From NCBI GenBank assembly GCA_016858145.1, contig JAEHOE010000007.1, positions 1,674,001 through 1,738,000 on the forward strand: DNA of 64,000 nt, written 5' to 3'. The stretch is from Edaphochlamys debaryana. Taxonomy: Eukaryota > Chlorophyta > Chlorophyceae > Chlamydomonadales. The notes below the pieces were generated by a model, which was not told the DNA's origin, searched no databases, and saw only the letters and a program-made list of their open reading frames with translations. Below are positions 33,901 to 44,393 of the stretch, piece after piece (within the stretch, counting starts at the first letter, position 1; each line of letters opens with the position of its first letter). The translations under genes were made by a program, and so were the position numbers.

Positions 33901-36900
33901 GAGGAAGCGCGTCAATCGGGCTACCTGATGTGGACCATGTGTCTCACCTTAGTAAGCACTCCTTTCCCCCGCTTCTTCTCGCCTGGGCTCACCTCCCGTC
34001 CGCGTTCCCCCCCCACCCAGATACGGTTGTGACAGCGCAGTCTCCATGCGACCCCGACTTTGTGTTGGGAGTCAAGCTGGGCCCCCCGGACGACGAGCTT
34101 CAGCAAGACCCGCGCTTGCCCGCCTGCGGGGGTCTGATGAGCGGCGAGGTCAAGCTCTTGCCGGTGGTGCTGGGCAAGGGCACCTTTGGCAAGGTGTATC
34201 AGGGCCTGTGGAACGGTCAGCGCGTGGCGGTGAAGCGTCTGGACCTGGGACTGGCAGCGGCTGGAGTCCGCCAGGCCACCGTGGAGGCCGCGGAAGGAGG
34301 CGGCGGCGGCAGGGCGCCAGCGCCGCCAGCCGCCGCCCCCGCCTGTGCAGCTGCCGTACGGGGCCGAGGCGCGGGCGGTGCTGCGCCGATGGCTGCCGAT
34401 GGATGCTTTGCAGCGGCCGGAGCAGAGGCAGGAGCTGCGGTCGAGATGGCCGCGATCTCTACGCTCGGCGGCAACTGCAGCGCAGGGCTGGCAGGAAGCT
34501 TGCCCACCTGGGTCCTGGCCGACCCGGCCATACTCCAGCTGCTGACCATCGCGTCCTCGGTGACATCGGTGCCTTCGGTGGCTCTGTGGTCCGCCTTCAG
34601 CCCCGCGCTCTCGCCGCCGCCGTACGCAGCTGTTGCAGCAGCAGCAGGCGATCCCTCGTGGCCGCGCGGATGGCGCGGGCAGAACGATGAGGCGGATGCT
34701 CCCGGCCCCGCACCACCTGCTGTTGCACCTCTCCCGACAGTCCGCGCCGGTACATGTGCCAGGTCCTCGCCGACAGCGTTGGCAGCGCCTTGCAAGAGGG
34801 TGCTGCCGCCATGCGGGGCCCAGCCGCCTGGGCTGTCGTCGCGCCAGTCCGCGCCCGCCGCCGTCTCGCTCACTCTCGTGCCCGGCGGACAGCAGCAACA
34901 GCAGTGTCCGCAGGCGGACGGTGAGCAGGAGGGTGACACGTTGTCCCTGCCGTTCCTGTCCGACGGCACATTCACCGCCGTGGCCTGGTCACCGGCGCTG
35001 GAGGCCTGCCCGGATAGCCTTTTGGCCGGCTCCTCCCGCGGTAGCATACCAGCGCCGCTATTTGCGCAACAGCACGGCTACCTGCTGCCGCCAGCACTGC
35101 ACATGGGCCCGGCCCCACCCGCGCCTCGGCCCCGGCTCCGCGGCGGCCTGGCAGCGCTGTTCCAGCGCCCCCAAGCGCTGCTGAAGACAGCGGACTATGT
35201 AGTCATGACGTTGCGGAGTCGTCCGCAGCTCGGCCCGCCGGCGGTGCAAGCGGCCGGCGACGAGGCTGCGGCGGCCACAAGCAATGCAGCCCTTCTCTGC
35301 AAGCAGGAGCTGAGTGGCGGCGTGGGGGCTGCTTCGGCTGGCGCGGAAGAGGGCTGCGTCGCGGGCGCGGCTCTTCCCTTGTGCACCGAGGAGGGCGCCG
35401 CACCCTGCCCCGGGGCTGACGGCAACCGGGACTTGTGTGAGGGCGCGAGCGACAAGGCAGCCGTGGAGGCCCACGCCCAGGTCCTGCTGGAGGCGTGCTT
35501 CTTCAAGACCTTCGTGGCGGAGGTGGAGGTCATGGCGCGCCTCCATCACCCCAACATCATCCGCCTCCTGGCCGCCAGCCTGCAGTGAGTGGGGTTGCAA
35601 GCTGGCCAGCACTTGACTAGCTTGGCGTGGAGGCCGGGGCCCGCTCGGGCCCGCAGCGGGCCCACTCTCTTGGGTTCAGCTTTCCGGCGAACATGCGCGT
35701 TCATGCAGCGAGGCATGGCATGGAAGCCAGGCACCGCACCGCTAAGGCACCGCAGCGGGGCCGCACGGGCCCAAGCGGGCCCAAGTGTCGTAAACTCTGC
35801 TCCGTACGTCGTGCACTGGGGCCTGGATGCTAGTCAACTCTTAGCTCTTTCCTACCTTTTCCTTCCAGGCCGCCCCACGTGTGCCTCGTGATGGAGCTGG
35901 CCGAGACCTCCCTGGAGCACCTCCTGTACGGCAGGGGCCCTGGTGCGAGGCTGCTCCCGCTCGACACCGTACTGCACATCGGGATGCAGATCTGCTCGGC
36001 GCTGGCGTACATGCACCCCACGGTCGTGCACAGGTGAGGCACTGCGCGCGCTGCAGCCACATAGAGCACCTATGTGCGTGGTGAAAGGCATGGTGGGCAG
36101 AAATGGGGGGGGGAAAGGGTCGCGTGGCAGAGTGTAAGTGGTTGCTTGGGGGATGGGGAGACGCATGGGGGATACCATGGGGGCAATGGAGGCAATGTGG
36201 CTTGCCAGGGCGCGGGTCGTCTTAGCCCGCCAGGAGGGCGCGCGGAAGGGCCTTTGGCCAACGCGCGCAGGCGGCGTTGGCCGCACCCCCGATGACGGCA
36301 CAACCTTGACGGACAAATACCTCCCGTTCAGGGACCTCAAGCCCGCAAACGTGCTCCTGGTCAACGCCGACAGCGCCACGCCCACGGTCAAGCTTGCGGT
36401 GAGCACGCTCGGCACAGGACGCGAGGAGGCATGTATCGGTTTCAGGGGCGTATAGCATCCACCCAGAATTGCATGCCTCTGTCTGGCACTACAAAGCCGA
36501 GGCAAGCACCTCCGCCAGACGTATTGTACCTCAACCAGACCTCTCGACACATATTGGCTCTCTGCTTGGTCCCTTCACCTTGTTGCCCCTTCCACGCGCT
36601 CTGCAGGACTTTGGGCTATCTAGCCTGCAGAGCACGGTGCGGTTCACGATGCATGCGGGCGTGGGCACGGCCGCGTACATGGCCCCAGAGACGATGCACC
36701 CGCATGGAGCTGCCGTGTCACACCACGTGGTGAGCTGCGAAGCGGTGGGCGTATCCCGACTGACAGGACACGCGCTCTGGATGAGGGAACAGTGAGGACT
36801 ACCATTAGGCAGCGACAAGCGCCTGGTTACCGGAACGGGGCTCGCGCGCTATGCGAAGACAAGCACCTCGACCACCGACCAACCAGCACAGTAGGGTCTG

Positions 36901-37345
36901 ACCCAGACAGCCTGCTAGCCTAGCTGCCCGGTGCCCCACTGGCCAGGTATCGCGGCGGCACGCCTTGTTAGCTACGGACCCGGGGCGCCTGCCCGCGCCT
37001 ACTCCCGCTTCTCTAATGCTCCCTCGGCCGCTCTGCGCACAGGACATGTACGCCGTCGGCATGATCCTGTACGAACTGCTGGCGGGACAGCCCCCCTGGG
37101 CGGGCATGACGATCGTCCAAATCGCAGTAGCCGTTGCGCTGAACGGGGCACGCCCGCCCCTCGACCGGCTCGGTCCACAGCGCTGCCCCAGGCGCCTGCA
37201 CTTGGCCATTCTCTCCTGCTGGGAGCCGGACCCTCTACGCCGGCCCGCGGCCGCAGAGCTGCTCAAGGCCCTGCTCCTCCAACGCGAAGACCTGGCGAGG
37301 GCACAAGCCAGCGGCGGCACGTCCGTGGACGCGCAAAGCCCGTAA
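27920..37345 (+). CDS. Receptor-like protein kinase B, paralogue of A, exon 3 interrupted by a LINE
   Basis: Exons in the order of A: 27920-28213, 28314-28497, 28678-28760 plus 31094-31123 (one exon split by the LINE), 31298-31347, 31529-31622, 32046-32139, 32332-32454, 32749-32860, 33130-33214, an uncertain small exon (33869-33896 or 33856-33896), 34021-35584, 35869-36033, 36332-36398, 36607-36729, 37043-37345. With the LINE and one target copy removed, exon 3 is 113 nt, exactly as in A. Signal peptide, NLTISGPHE, membrane span (IVGGVLGG then AVLVGVAVWAA), GKGTFGKV, VAVK, FVAEVEVMARLHHPN, HRDLKPAN, DFG and GVGTAAYMAPE are all present. The N-lobe insert is again about 420 residues. A possible extra 42-nt in-frame exon lies at 32953-32994. 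As it stands, the LINE blocks production of the full receptor unless it is spliced out; the membrane and kinase part is intact. Confidence 0.82.
28764..30578 (+). pseudogene. LINE ORF2 fragment, frameshifted (copy B)
   Basis: The first frame (to about 29066) reads LLDKFLSRLTLIARMGLSAF, then YGLGTLLYH and NGLPP, typical of the region following the LINE reverse-transcriptase palm. At about 29063-29067 the frame shifts by one base into LSPAVGGFGLLPLVEHTGAR and then runs without a stop to 30578, through the CPCGRAMEQGDRLHHFWYC cluster. The catalytic palm is absent. The frameshift plus truncation make this a dead copy. Confidence 0.85.
30597..30786 (+). repeat. Three hairpin repeats in LINE 3' UTR (copy B)
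   Basis: Units at about 30597-30627, 30648-30677 and 30756-30786, the inverted counterparts of those in copy A. The G-run between the first two is 12 long here. Confidence 0.8.
31629..31882 (-). mobile_element. Second LINE family, 254-bp 3'-end fragment
   Basis: Flanked by a 14-bp target duplication, CCTCGCATGTAAGA at 31615-31628 and 31883-31896. On the minus strand it encodes a short C-terminal peptide (LNPLLKTLGVTATEAKACC, then SRLKSIVKTYRTLRPG and stop), followed by a short 3' UTR and a tail of ATTTCT repeats (about 31629-31644 on the plus strand, AATAGAAATAGAAATA). Tail, 5' truncation and long target duplication are classic LINE hallmarks. It differs in sequence from the LINE at 28761-31087. 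It sits at the start of intron 5 of kinase B, which is 423 nt against 192 nt in A. Confidence 0.88.
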
Positions 37346-39571
37346 CCATGCAACCTAGTTACACCGCTCGCCGGGTCACATACAGTCGTACGCGTGACGT
37401 TGGGAATGGCTGGACCGTCTCGTCTGCTTGCTCAGCCCCCCATGTCAAGGCGGGAAGCAAACTATTAAAGCTAATTGGTTGCATAGCTGGTTTACCGTAC
37501 GTTCGGAGTGGTGAAGGCGGGCCCGTCTCCATGCTCAGGCCCCTCCTTTGCGAGGCGGTCACAGGGGCGGGGCGGCGGGGGTCGGGAGTTCCCGTACAGT
37601 TTGTGGAGCTAATGATGGGACGACCACGAAAGTCAAGGTCTGCTGCGCTTAGGTTGCACGCATGAAGATGCAGACGTAATTGCACCACGCACAAGGCATA
37701 CTCTTAAGCGCAGGTAGGGGGAGCACGTGGTCAGATTACGAAATGGGATGCGTGCTAGAAGAGATTCCCGCAATCGCTCGTGAAGAACTGTGAGCGCATC
37801 TACGTACCTTGCTCTCGGAGGCGGACGACGCCCTAGTAATATATCGACTTCTACAACCGTGCTTGTGTGGCCTGGTGATATGGGGCTATTATGAGGGGCT
37901 GAGGTTGTGTGGATGGGTGTACGGGGGCAAGAGCGAGACGGGGGGGAAACTCAGCTCTGAACCAAATCCTCATATCAACATATGTACTGCATACCTTCGG
38001 CGATCGTTGCTACATTTTTGGGCTGAGCCCCCGGCGCGTAGCAGATGGGTGGGGGGCTGAGCGCTCGTTAGTTTTACGCCCCCCTGGGGCGCCCCGCTTC
38101 TCCGCACAGCTCCTGCCGGAGCCTCTTAGTGGTGCGTGGCAACGTTACACCGGCAATGCTCCGCCAGAGCGGCGCTCCGCCTTACGCCGTTAGGACCACT
38201 TGAGCCTGGGCGCACCCACAAGCGCCAATCGGGGTGGCGGGGGGTCGTGGTGACCCGTGAGCAGTGCCTTCTGTTACTAGGGCTGCTTCGCCGACTGGCA
38301 ATTGTGGCAAGCCGGCGGGGTCTGGCCGAAAAGAGATCCAAGTGCAAGCGTCACGTGGGTCGGAGAAGGTTTGGTAGCGAGGGGCGGAGGAGCAAAGGCG
38401 CTATTGAAGGGCAGGCAGAAAGGATCGACGTGCGTGCGCAGGGTTTGGTTGGATTGAGTGCCCAGCCCCCCCCCCCCGGCAACGATGTGCGCGAAGGGGC
38501 CTAGTAGATTGTGTTCAGGGCTGCTCGTGTAAAGGCCAGGGAAGCGTAGGCGCGGTAATTAGCCGGCCGGTCGTAGATACGGAACCGAAAGCCCTGGGAG
38601 TCCGAAGCCCGACCCATCCCGACCCAGTAGATTGTGTGTATGGGGGGCGCGGGCGGGCCCTTCTTCAATAGTGTCGAGTGCCGTGACGGTGTGCCCCCCT
38701 GCCCCGTGGCACCCCAAGTAATGGCCGTGTCGCATCATGTCCGGTGGAAGTGCGGCACCGGGTGCATGTAACGCGGAACACATCAAGGGCCACGAGACCA
38801 GATCGAGCTTACAGCAGGTCAAGGGCCGGTGCGGCCCTCCTCCTCGTACTTTGTGGGCCTTGCCGCTCTATGCTTGGGTAACTGAGTGCGCTACGTGCCT
38901 GGACGGCACACTCTCGGGCGAGCTTCGATCAAACATGAACCGTCCCTGCACAGCCACAGAACCTTGTCTGTACAGAGCGTGTACGTGGCGGCAAGCAATG
39001 TGTTGCCAGACCGTGCACGTGCCCCGTCCGCTTTGCCCGACACCCCAAGCCGCTTGCCAAGAAGCCATGTAAAGTCAAGTCACACCTCTTGCTTGGCAAG
39101 GCATACCTCCCTCCATCTTGTAGACTTGCCACCGGCAGCAAAGCGTACAAGAACTGCAACCCCCAGTTCGTTCGGGTTGGTTGCATACCTACGTGTCACG
39201 TGCCGCTCCAAATGCCAGGAGCCGACCAGTGAACTCAATCCACTCTGTAACTTGCATCACACCACCAAAGTCTGCATAAGCATCACCAAAGCCGTCATCA
39301 AACCACCCACGTTAAGCTTGGAGCACCTCTGTGCGTTTCGCCGCCTCCCCAAACCCAGCCGCCTCCCCAAACCCAGCCAACAGCCACCAACACCCTGTGT
39401 CCGCTGGCCTCGCAGTTGCGACAGCGCCCCCCATGCCACTCAGCCAGGCTCTAGCGGCTCGTTTGACTTTGATCTGCGCCATCTGTAACCTAAGCCCCGT
39501 AGCCCTCGTGCCTCTGAATATCAGAAAGCAAGGTCTCTAGCAGCGGGGCAAGGCTCCTCCACCTGACGAGT
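37346..39571. other. Intergenic region; no gene recognised
   Basis: Follows kinase B and precedes the 3' end of the minus-strand gene at 39572. It has a 14-base C-run near 38465 and a doubled 18-20 bp unit (CCGCCTCCCCAAACCCAG) near 39351-39380. Open frames here have no domain or splice support. A TTACA (TGTAA on the minus strand) near 38809 could end the 39572 gene, but it is distant. Confidence 0.5.
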
Positions 39572-41663
39572 CTACAGCCCGTAGTTCCCGATGCGCACGC
39601 CAGTGATGAGCCAGCAGTCCTGTGGGGGGGGGACCGGTGGTCTCTGTTGAGGGCAGGGCTCGAAGGTCAAGGGCTGCCCGTGTAGCCCATGATTGTGTAC
39701 AGTAGGAGGACGGCTTCAGAGTATGACAAGGGCTTTGGCGCATACCAGCCACCCTCCGACACCACGCCACGGGACACTTGGCAAGGGTTCGCCGTGCACA
39801 CTGGTCCTGGGCACGTACCTTGTACGCTCCCTCGTCCACCCGCTCGAGGCAGAAGGTGAAGGAGTAGGGCCGGAGGGCCGTGTCGGGGACTGCGGCTGGG
39901 GCGGGGGCGCCCGGGCGTGCCACGGGCCGCGGCCTGGCCATCACCTCCACCGCCTGGAGGGCAGGCACAGAGCCAGGGCCTCTTCAAGGAGTCCCACCAC
40001 CGGAAACCCAGGTGTGGCATGCGTTAGGCGTGTGACAACCCGTCCTGCCCTTCCTCCTACTCTGAGGCATCCGGCCTTGCGACCCAGCCCACCTGCACCG
40101 CTTTGTTGTCGAAGCGGGAGCTGGGGAAGACAAGCGGCGAGGCCACCTGCGGTGGGAGCAGGCGGGCGGGGGGTAGGTGGGGATGTGGTGCGGCAACGTG
40201 GCCGGATTCAGCCTCCAAACCACGCAGGTTGGCACGTGATATGACTGCACTGCCGCCGCATCTAAAGCGAAGCCGGGGACGTTTGCATTTGAGAGACCCG
40301 GCAGGTTTAACAGGTAACTCTCATTGCACAGCCTCCCAACGCCAGTACTCCCCACGCCACAGCCGCGCCCCCATCCAGGCAGCGCCCTTACCTTCCAGCT
40401 GTCGCAGTTGAGCAGTGGCGTGTAGGCCGTGTGCACCTGCGCGTGGAAGCGGTCCCACGGCAGCCACTCCTCGGCAGCGCGCCAGCTGCGCACCGAGCCC
40501 GCGTCCTGTGTGGAGGAGCACGGCAACACCGACAGGCGGAGCGGCAGCACGTGGGAGCTCTGGGATCGGACAAGAAAGTAGAACCCAGAACCCAGAACCC
40601 TTTTTCCGGGCCGCTGTCGTTGAGGGAAACACCCAAGCACAAGTAACGGAGATCCTCCCAGCACAGGGTCCTCCTTGCCCCGATCGCCTCACCGGCCCGT
40701 CTGATGCGTGAAGGGTGAGGTTGAATGCGGACATCACCCCACTGTCGGGCTCAGGCCAGTCGTTGCGCTGTACCCAGGGCAGCGATTGGGATGGAGGGAA
40801 CAGCGAAATCTGAGGCCCTGTACCGGTACACAGGGTGCTGGCCGTGCATCATTCCTCACTCCAACACGTGACCTTCAGTTGCAAAGCAACGATTACATAC
40901 ATCCCCATGTCAGCTCCAGCCTCTATCGTGGCGAATGCAGTAGCGGTGGCAGAAGCTCTTCCTCTCCAGTTCCGCGCCCCTGCGGTTGCTCTTCACCCGT
41001 CGGGCTCCGCCATCCGGCTTGTGCGCCTCCCCTATGTACCCCCGTCCTGAGCCCCCTGTCCTCATCTCCGCACACGTCACCCCAGCAGGCTTGTCGTAAG
41101 CGCCCCTGCCCACCTGCAGCACGTCCATGGCCTGTTGCACTACTGAGTGTGGAGGCAGCAGGGGTGCTGCACAGGTGGAAGAGGGGGGAGGATGCGTGAG
41201 CACGGGTCGAGCCACCCGCCTGCTTTGCCCCTGCAGGCGAAGCCCCCTCCCTATCACAGCCTGCCCGACGCACAAGGGTGAGCCCGTTGCGCCACCGTTG
41301 CTGGCGATGGGATGCCCTGGGGGAGTGGCGAGCAGAGAGGACCTTGGCGGGGGGGTATGACACGAAGAGCCCGGCACGCTTTTTGGGGCGGTTGAAAGGC
41401 TTGCGCCGCAACGACGGGATCCGCTCATACCCGCGTGCGATCCACACCTTAGCGGATATGAGCGCGCTGAACGCGGCGGCGAGGCCGCCGTCGCCAGGCC
41501 CCGACGATGCCTCCGGGTGTTGTGACGACGCGAGCCTCACGCAGTGCCGACGAGGGCCGCAGCATGCTGCTCCGCGTACGAGCGGCATGATGAAGCCCAT
41601 CTTCCGGCCGGCGGGCCGGCCGGCGCCCGGCACCCGGGCTTTCGCAAGAGCTTGCATGGACAT
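39572..41663 (-). CDS. DUF4864-like protein (254 aa)
   Basis: Proposed exons: 41663-41378, 41166-41114, 40767-40693, 40505-40392, 40146-40093, 39953-39819 and 39619-39572, summing to exactly 255 codons. The first junction (donor GTGCCG) is the weakest; the other boundaries have good consensus and keep frame. The N-terminus (about 60 residues) is rich in Arg, Ala and Ser and could be an organelle-targeting peptide, followed by a hydrophobic stretch (GLAAAFSALISAKVWIARGY). The conserved-looking core reads VVQQAMDVLQRNDWPEPDSG, SWRAAEEWLPWDRFHAQV, SPLVFPSSRFDNKAVQAVEV, YSFTFCLERVDEG and, at the end, DCWLITGVRIGNYGL. The order of a helix, an NDWPEPD turn and a closing W-x-(I/T)-x-G-V strand is what I know from DUF4864 proteins of plants and algae. 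The function is unknown. It is divergent from the 42074 gene. Confidence 0.72.
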
Positions 41664-42073
41664 GGTGCTGCGCTGCGTGCAGGTGCAGGGCTACCTATCG
41701 TCTGCTAGTCGTTCCGCTATCCGTGATCATGGATTAAGTATGCAGGTGGGTCAAGTTGCGGGCCTGGTCGCCAAGTTGCCATGCTCGGGAAGTTCAATCG
41801 CAAATCTTGCTGAACGACGTCGACATTGCGGGCTGACCCCTACAAGCTACATGTCCTCTCAAATCATAGAGTAGCCAGACTAGCATACCGCAACTTAACT
41901 CGCTTTAGTCCGCCGCTGACGTTGGGCAAACGGTCAGCGCTGTGCTGCTTCCGCTACGCTGCGTCTGTTTAGTTTCTAGGCTTCAGCTTGGGCACATGCT
42001 CCCGCGTTGCGTGAACCAAGCGACTTTCGCTCCTGCGAAGTCTTCGGGTGGGCCCGTGCTCCCGGCGCGGCCT
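41664..42073. promoter_or_regulatory. Short divergent promoter region (410 bp)
   Basis: Separates the start codons of the DUF4864-like gene (minus) and the Sel1-like gene (plus), so it probably drives both. No clear TATA box was seen. Inference from arrangement only. Confidence 0.4.
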
Positions 42074-42925
42074 ATGTCTTCCAACTATCCCGCTGGTGAG
42101 CCATTGCTCATAAGCCGACCCTCTGAGAAGCCAATCATGCCGCGAGGCTGCGGGCTTAACCCTGGGCCGAAATCTCCTCGACGCGTGGCCGCCGGCTGCA
42201 GTGGGGCTTTGCGGATTGCCTGGCAGCTTCATGTGCATTGGTTAGAGTCTTGATCGCGGGCAAGCAGGCTTCCGGCGGCGGTAGTCAGCTCCCTGGGCGT
42301 GTCAGGGCGACGTGCCCCTGCCCGACCAGCCGGCCAGTCCCGGGGTCCTGCGGCGTCACCCGCAGCTACGCTTGCGCACTAATCTTGGCACGCCTGTCGA
42401 CTTTGCCCCTCCGACACGTCCGCGTCCAGGGCGCCCCAAGAGCAGCAACAAGCGGACCGTAGCAGAGCTGGAGCGGCCCGGGTCGGCCCAGGCGACCGGC
42501 CACCAGGGGCCCATGCCGACGGAGCCCATTCCCCTCAAGTATGTGGTGCAGGAGGCTGTCAAGCGCTGGTTTGAGGACACGCTGCTAGAGGCGCAGCGGG
42601 GTGACGTGAAGCAGCAGGCGCTGCTCGGAGAGATGTACAAGGTGGGTGGGTTAGGGCCTTGCGGCCCGGCAGGCCTCAAGTCGGGCCGGCTGTGGAGCGA
42701 GGGCCAAGGTGCACGACACGACACACATATGCCTGGGGACATGTGCGGGGGGCGCTTTTCTGTATGGGGCTTTCGTTCCGCTCCTTCTTACAGGGGTCGG
42801 CTCATTCCCGCGACCCGCTGCAGGAGGGCTATGGGTGCCAGAAGGACGCGCGGGCCGCCAAGGAGTGGTCCGACAAGGCGGCCAGCCGTGGCTACAAGAT
42901 GCAGGGCGTGTACTGCGAGCTGTGA
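42074..42925 (+). CDS. Sel1-repeat-like small protein (158 aa)
   Basis: Exons 42074-42095 (ATG TCT TCC AAC TAT CCC GCT G), 42289-42641 and 42824-42925 (TGA); 477 nt, 159 codons, frame closed. The second acceptor was chosen because it is the one that keeps phase. The N-terminal 75 residues are Pro/Arg/Ser-rich and disordered. The C-terminal part is alpha-helical: KYVVQEAVKRWFEDTLLEAQ, GDVKQQALLGEMY, then GYGCQKDARAAKEWSDKAAS with RGY. This fits a Sel1/TPR-like repeat pattern (A-x-x-x-L-G-x-M-Y ... G-x-G-x-x-x-D-x-x-x-A). Plants have short proteins with the same EAVKRWF plus single Sel1 unit; their role is unknown to me. A TGTAA signal lies about 0.7 kb downstream. Confidence 0.78.
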
Positions 42926-43101
42926 GGAACGAGTGCCTATTCGGGCGGCGCCGAAAGGAGAGGGATGGCGGTGGCCGAGGATCCATGGGCCACCCTAAGG
43001 GATGGGGCATGGTATGGGTAGGGAACCGAAGGCCAAGCGAAGGCCATTGGCAGCAGCCCCGGGACTAGGCCTTGCGCCAAAGGAGATGGCCACTTACAAG
43101 T

Positions 43102-43160
43102 TGGTCAGCACGGATGGCCCAGTGAGGCTGCTGGTCAGCACGGAGGGTCCAGTGGGGCTG
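43102..43160 (+). repeat. Imperfect tandem duplication, about 30 bp x 2
   Basis: The unit TGGTCAGCACGGATGGCCC followed by AGTGAGGCTG recurs immediately with three or so substitutions. It lies in the probable 3' UTR of the Sel1-like gene. Confidence 0.7.
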
Positions 43161-43618
43161 ATCACCGTAGCTTTGCCGCGTTGAAGGTTGAAGGCCAAAC
43201 ACCTGTTGTTGCGATGTCAGTGGCAGAGAATCAGTCTAGGGGCCTGTGTTCAGCCGGACAGGCACATGCATTGGCTTTTGCACTTTCGTGCTGGGGAAAG
43301 TTGTGGACCGCCTGTCGTGTCGTGGTATCATGTGGACGTCGTGCGCCATTTGTGGTGCGCAAGGGTTGCGCCCTTGTGCGTTCTTTCATGCTGATTGGCC
43401 CGCTTCCCTTTATGAGCAAGCACCTAGCTCGAGGGCCAAGTTTGATGCTTTCGCCACCGCGCGTGGGGCTTGTGTTGGTGGAAGGCGTGGAGTTGTAGGG
43501 GGGAGGGATTTGGGGCCCACCTACCATCACTAGGTATGCATTGCTGAACTGCTTACAACGCTTTCACGCGTTTGTATGTTGGCTAAACCAATAACACGTG
43601 TGTGTTGATGTTGGGGTC

Positions 43619-43623
43619 TGTAA
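43619..43623 (+). terminator. Candidate TGTAA polyadenylation signal of the Sel1-like gene
   Basis: TGTAA is the usual poly(A) signal of Chlamydomonas-type algae. This is the first one on the plus strand after the 42925 stop. Assignment is by position only. Confidence 0.4.
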
Positions 43624-43744
43624 ACGACGTTGGGGTCTTTGCTGGCACCTGTGCCTTGCATCAGGCGTAGCGGGAGGTGGCGCCACCAGAGGCAGCACGT
43701 GGCGCAGGCAGATTCACGCCGGGACCTGGGCTTTCGTTCAAGAC

Positions 43745-43749
43745 TTACA
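43745..43749 (-). terminator. Candidate TGTAA polyadenylation signal of ODA9
   Basis: TTACA on the plus strand, the first minus-strand TGTAA after the ODA9 stop, about 645 bp downstream of it. Confidence 0.4.
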
Positions 43750-44393
43750 TAGCCCACCACCGGGGCCAACACGCGTTCCACCCCACCAGCTTCAGCTTCT
43801 ATCTCTCGCCAACATGAAACTATGCGCCCCTCCTTGAAACCCCATGGCACAGTTGGCCAATGACACTCTACATCTACCCCTTGCTCTCCGCATCGTGCCG
43901 CCATCTCGCAGCAACCCGCGCCCAGTTGGGGTCCAAAGGATCCTGTCGACAGACTCAGTAGCAGGGTCCCCAAAGCCACCCTGGGTGCGCGTGTCAGCAC
44001 CTGTCAGGCACCTCCCAGCGTGTCGGTCATGTCAATGCAGCCCTGCGAAAGTCCCCACCCATCATCACCACATGAAATGCACCACCTTGTCCGTGTCTCG
44101 GCCCTGCCCTTCATGGAGGCTCCGGCGGCCGTCCGAGCACCCTGGCCTGCCCGCCAAACACCGTCTTCGCCTCCACCCCGTTCCCGACTGCACCTAGCTG
44201 AAGACATGGCTATGCGTCCAGCTCAGCGCAGCACAGGGCTTGCGCCATACGGCACGGCACGTGAGCCTCGAGCCGTGCGGGGCGCGCCGGCCACCTGTTG
44301 AGATTGGCCTCCGTGTGCCTCAGCATTGGCCGTTCGGGTCAGCCAGCCCCCTCAGTTATGCGCCTGACCCGACAACAGTCAGTCACAAGCCAC

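Larger units (their letters stand above)
42926..44393. other. Convergent intergenic region / 3' UTRs
   Basis: Lies between the convergent Sel1-like gene and ODA9. It holds the probable 3' UTRs and polyadenylation signals of both, plus a tandem duplication at 43102-43160. No gene is seen. Confidence 0.55.

Noticed and set aside
38886..39488. 200-codon plus-strand open frame
   Set aside because: Basic, Ser/Pro/His-rich with no motif; it spans a small tandem repeat and has no supporting signals.
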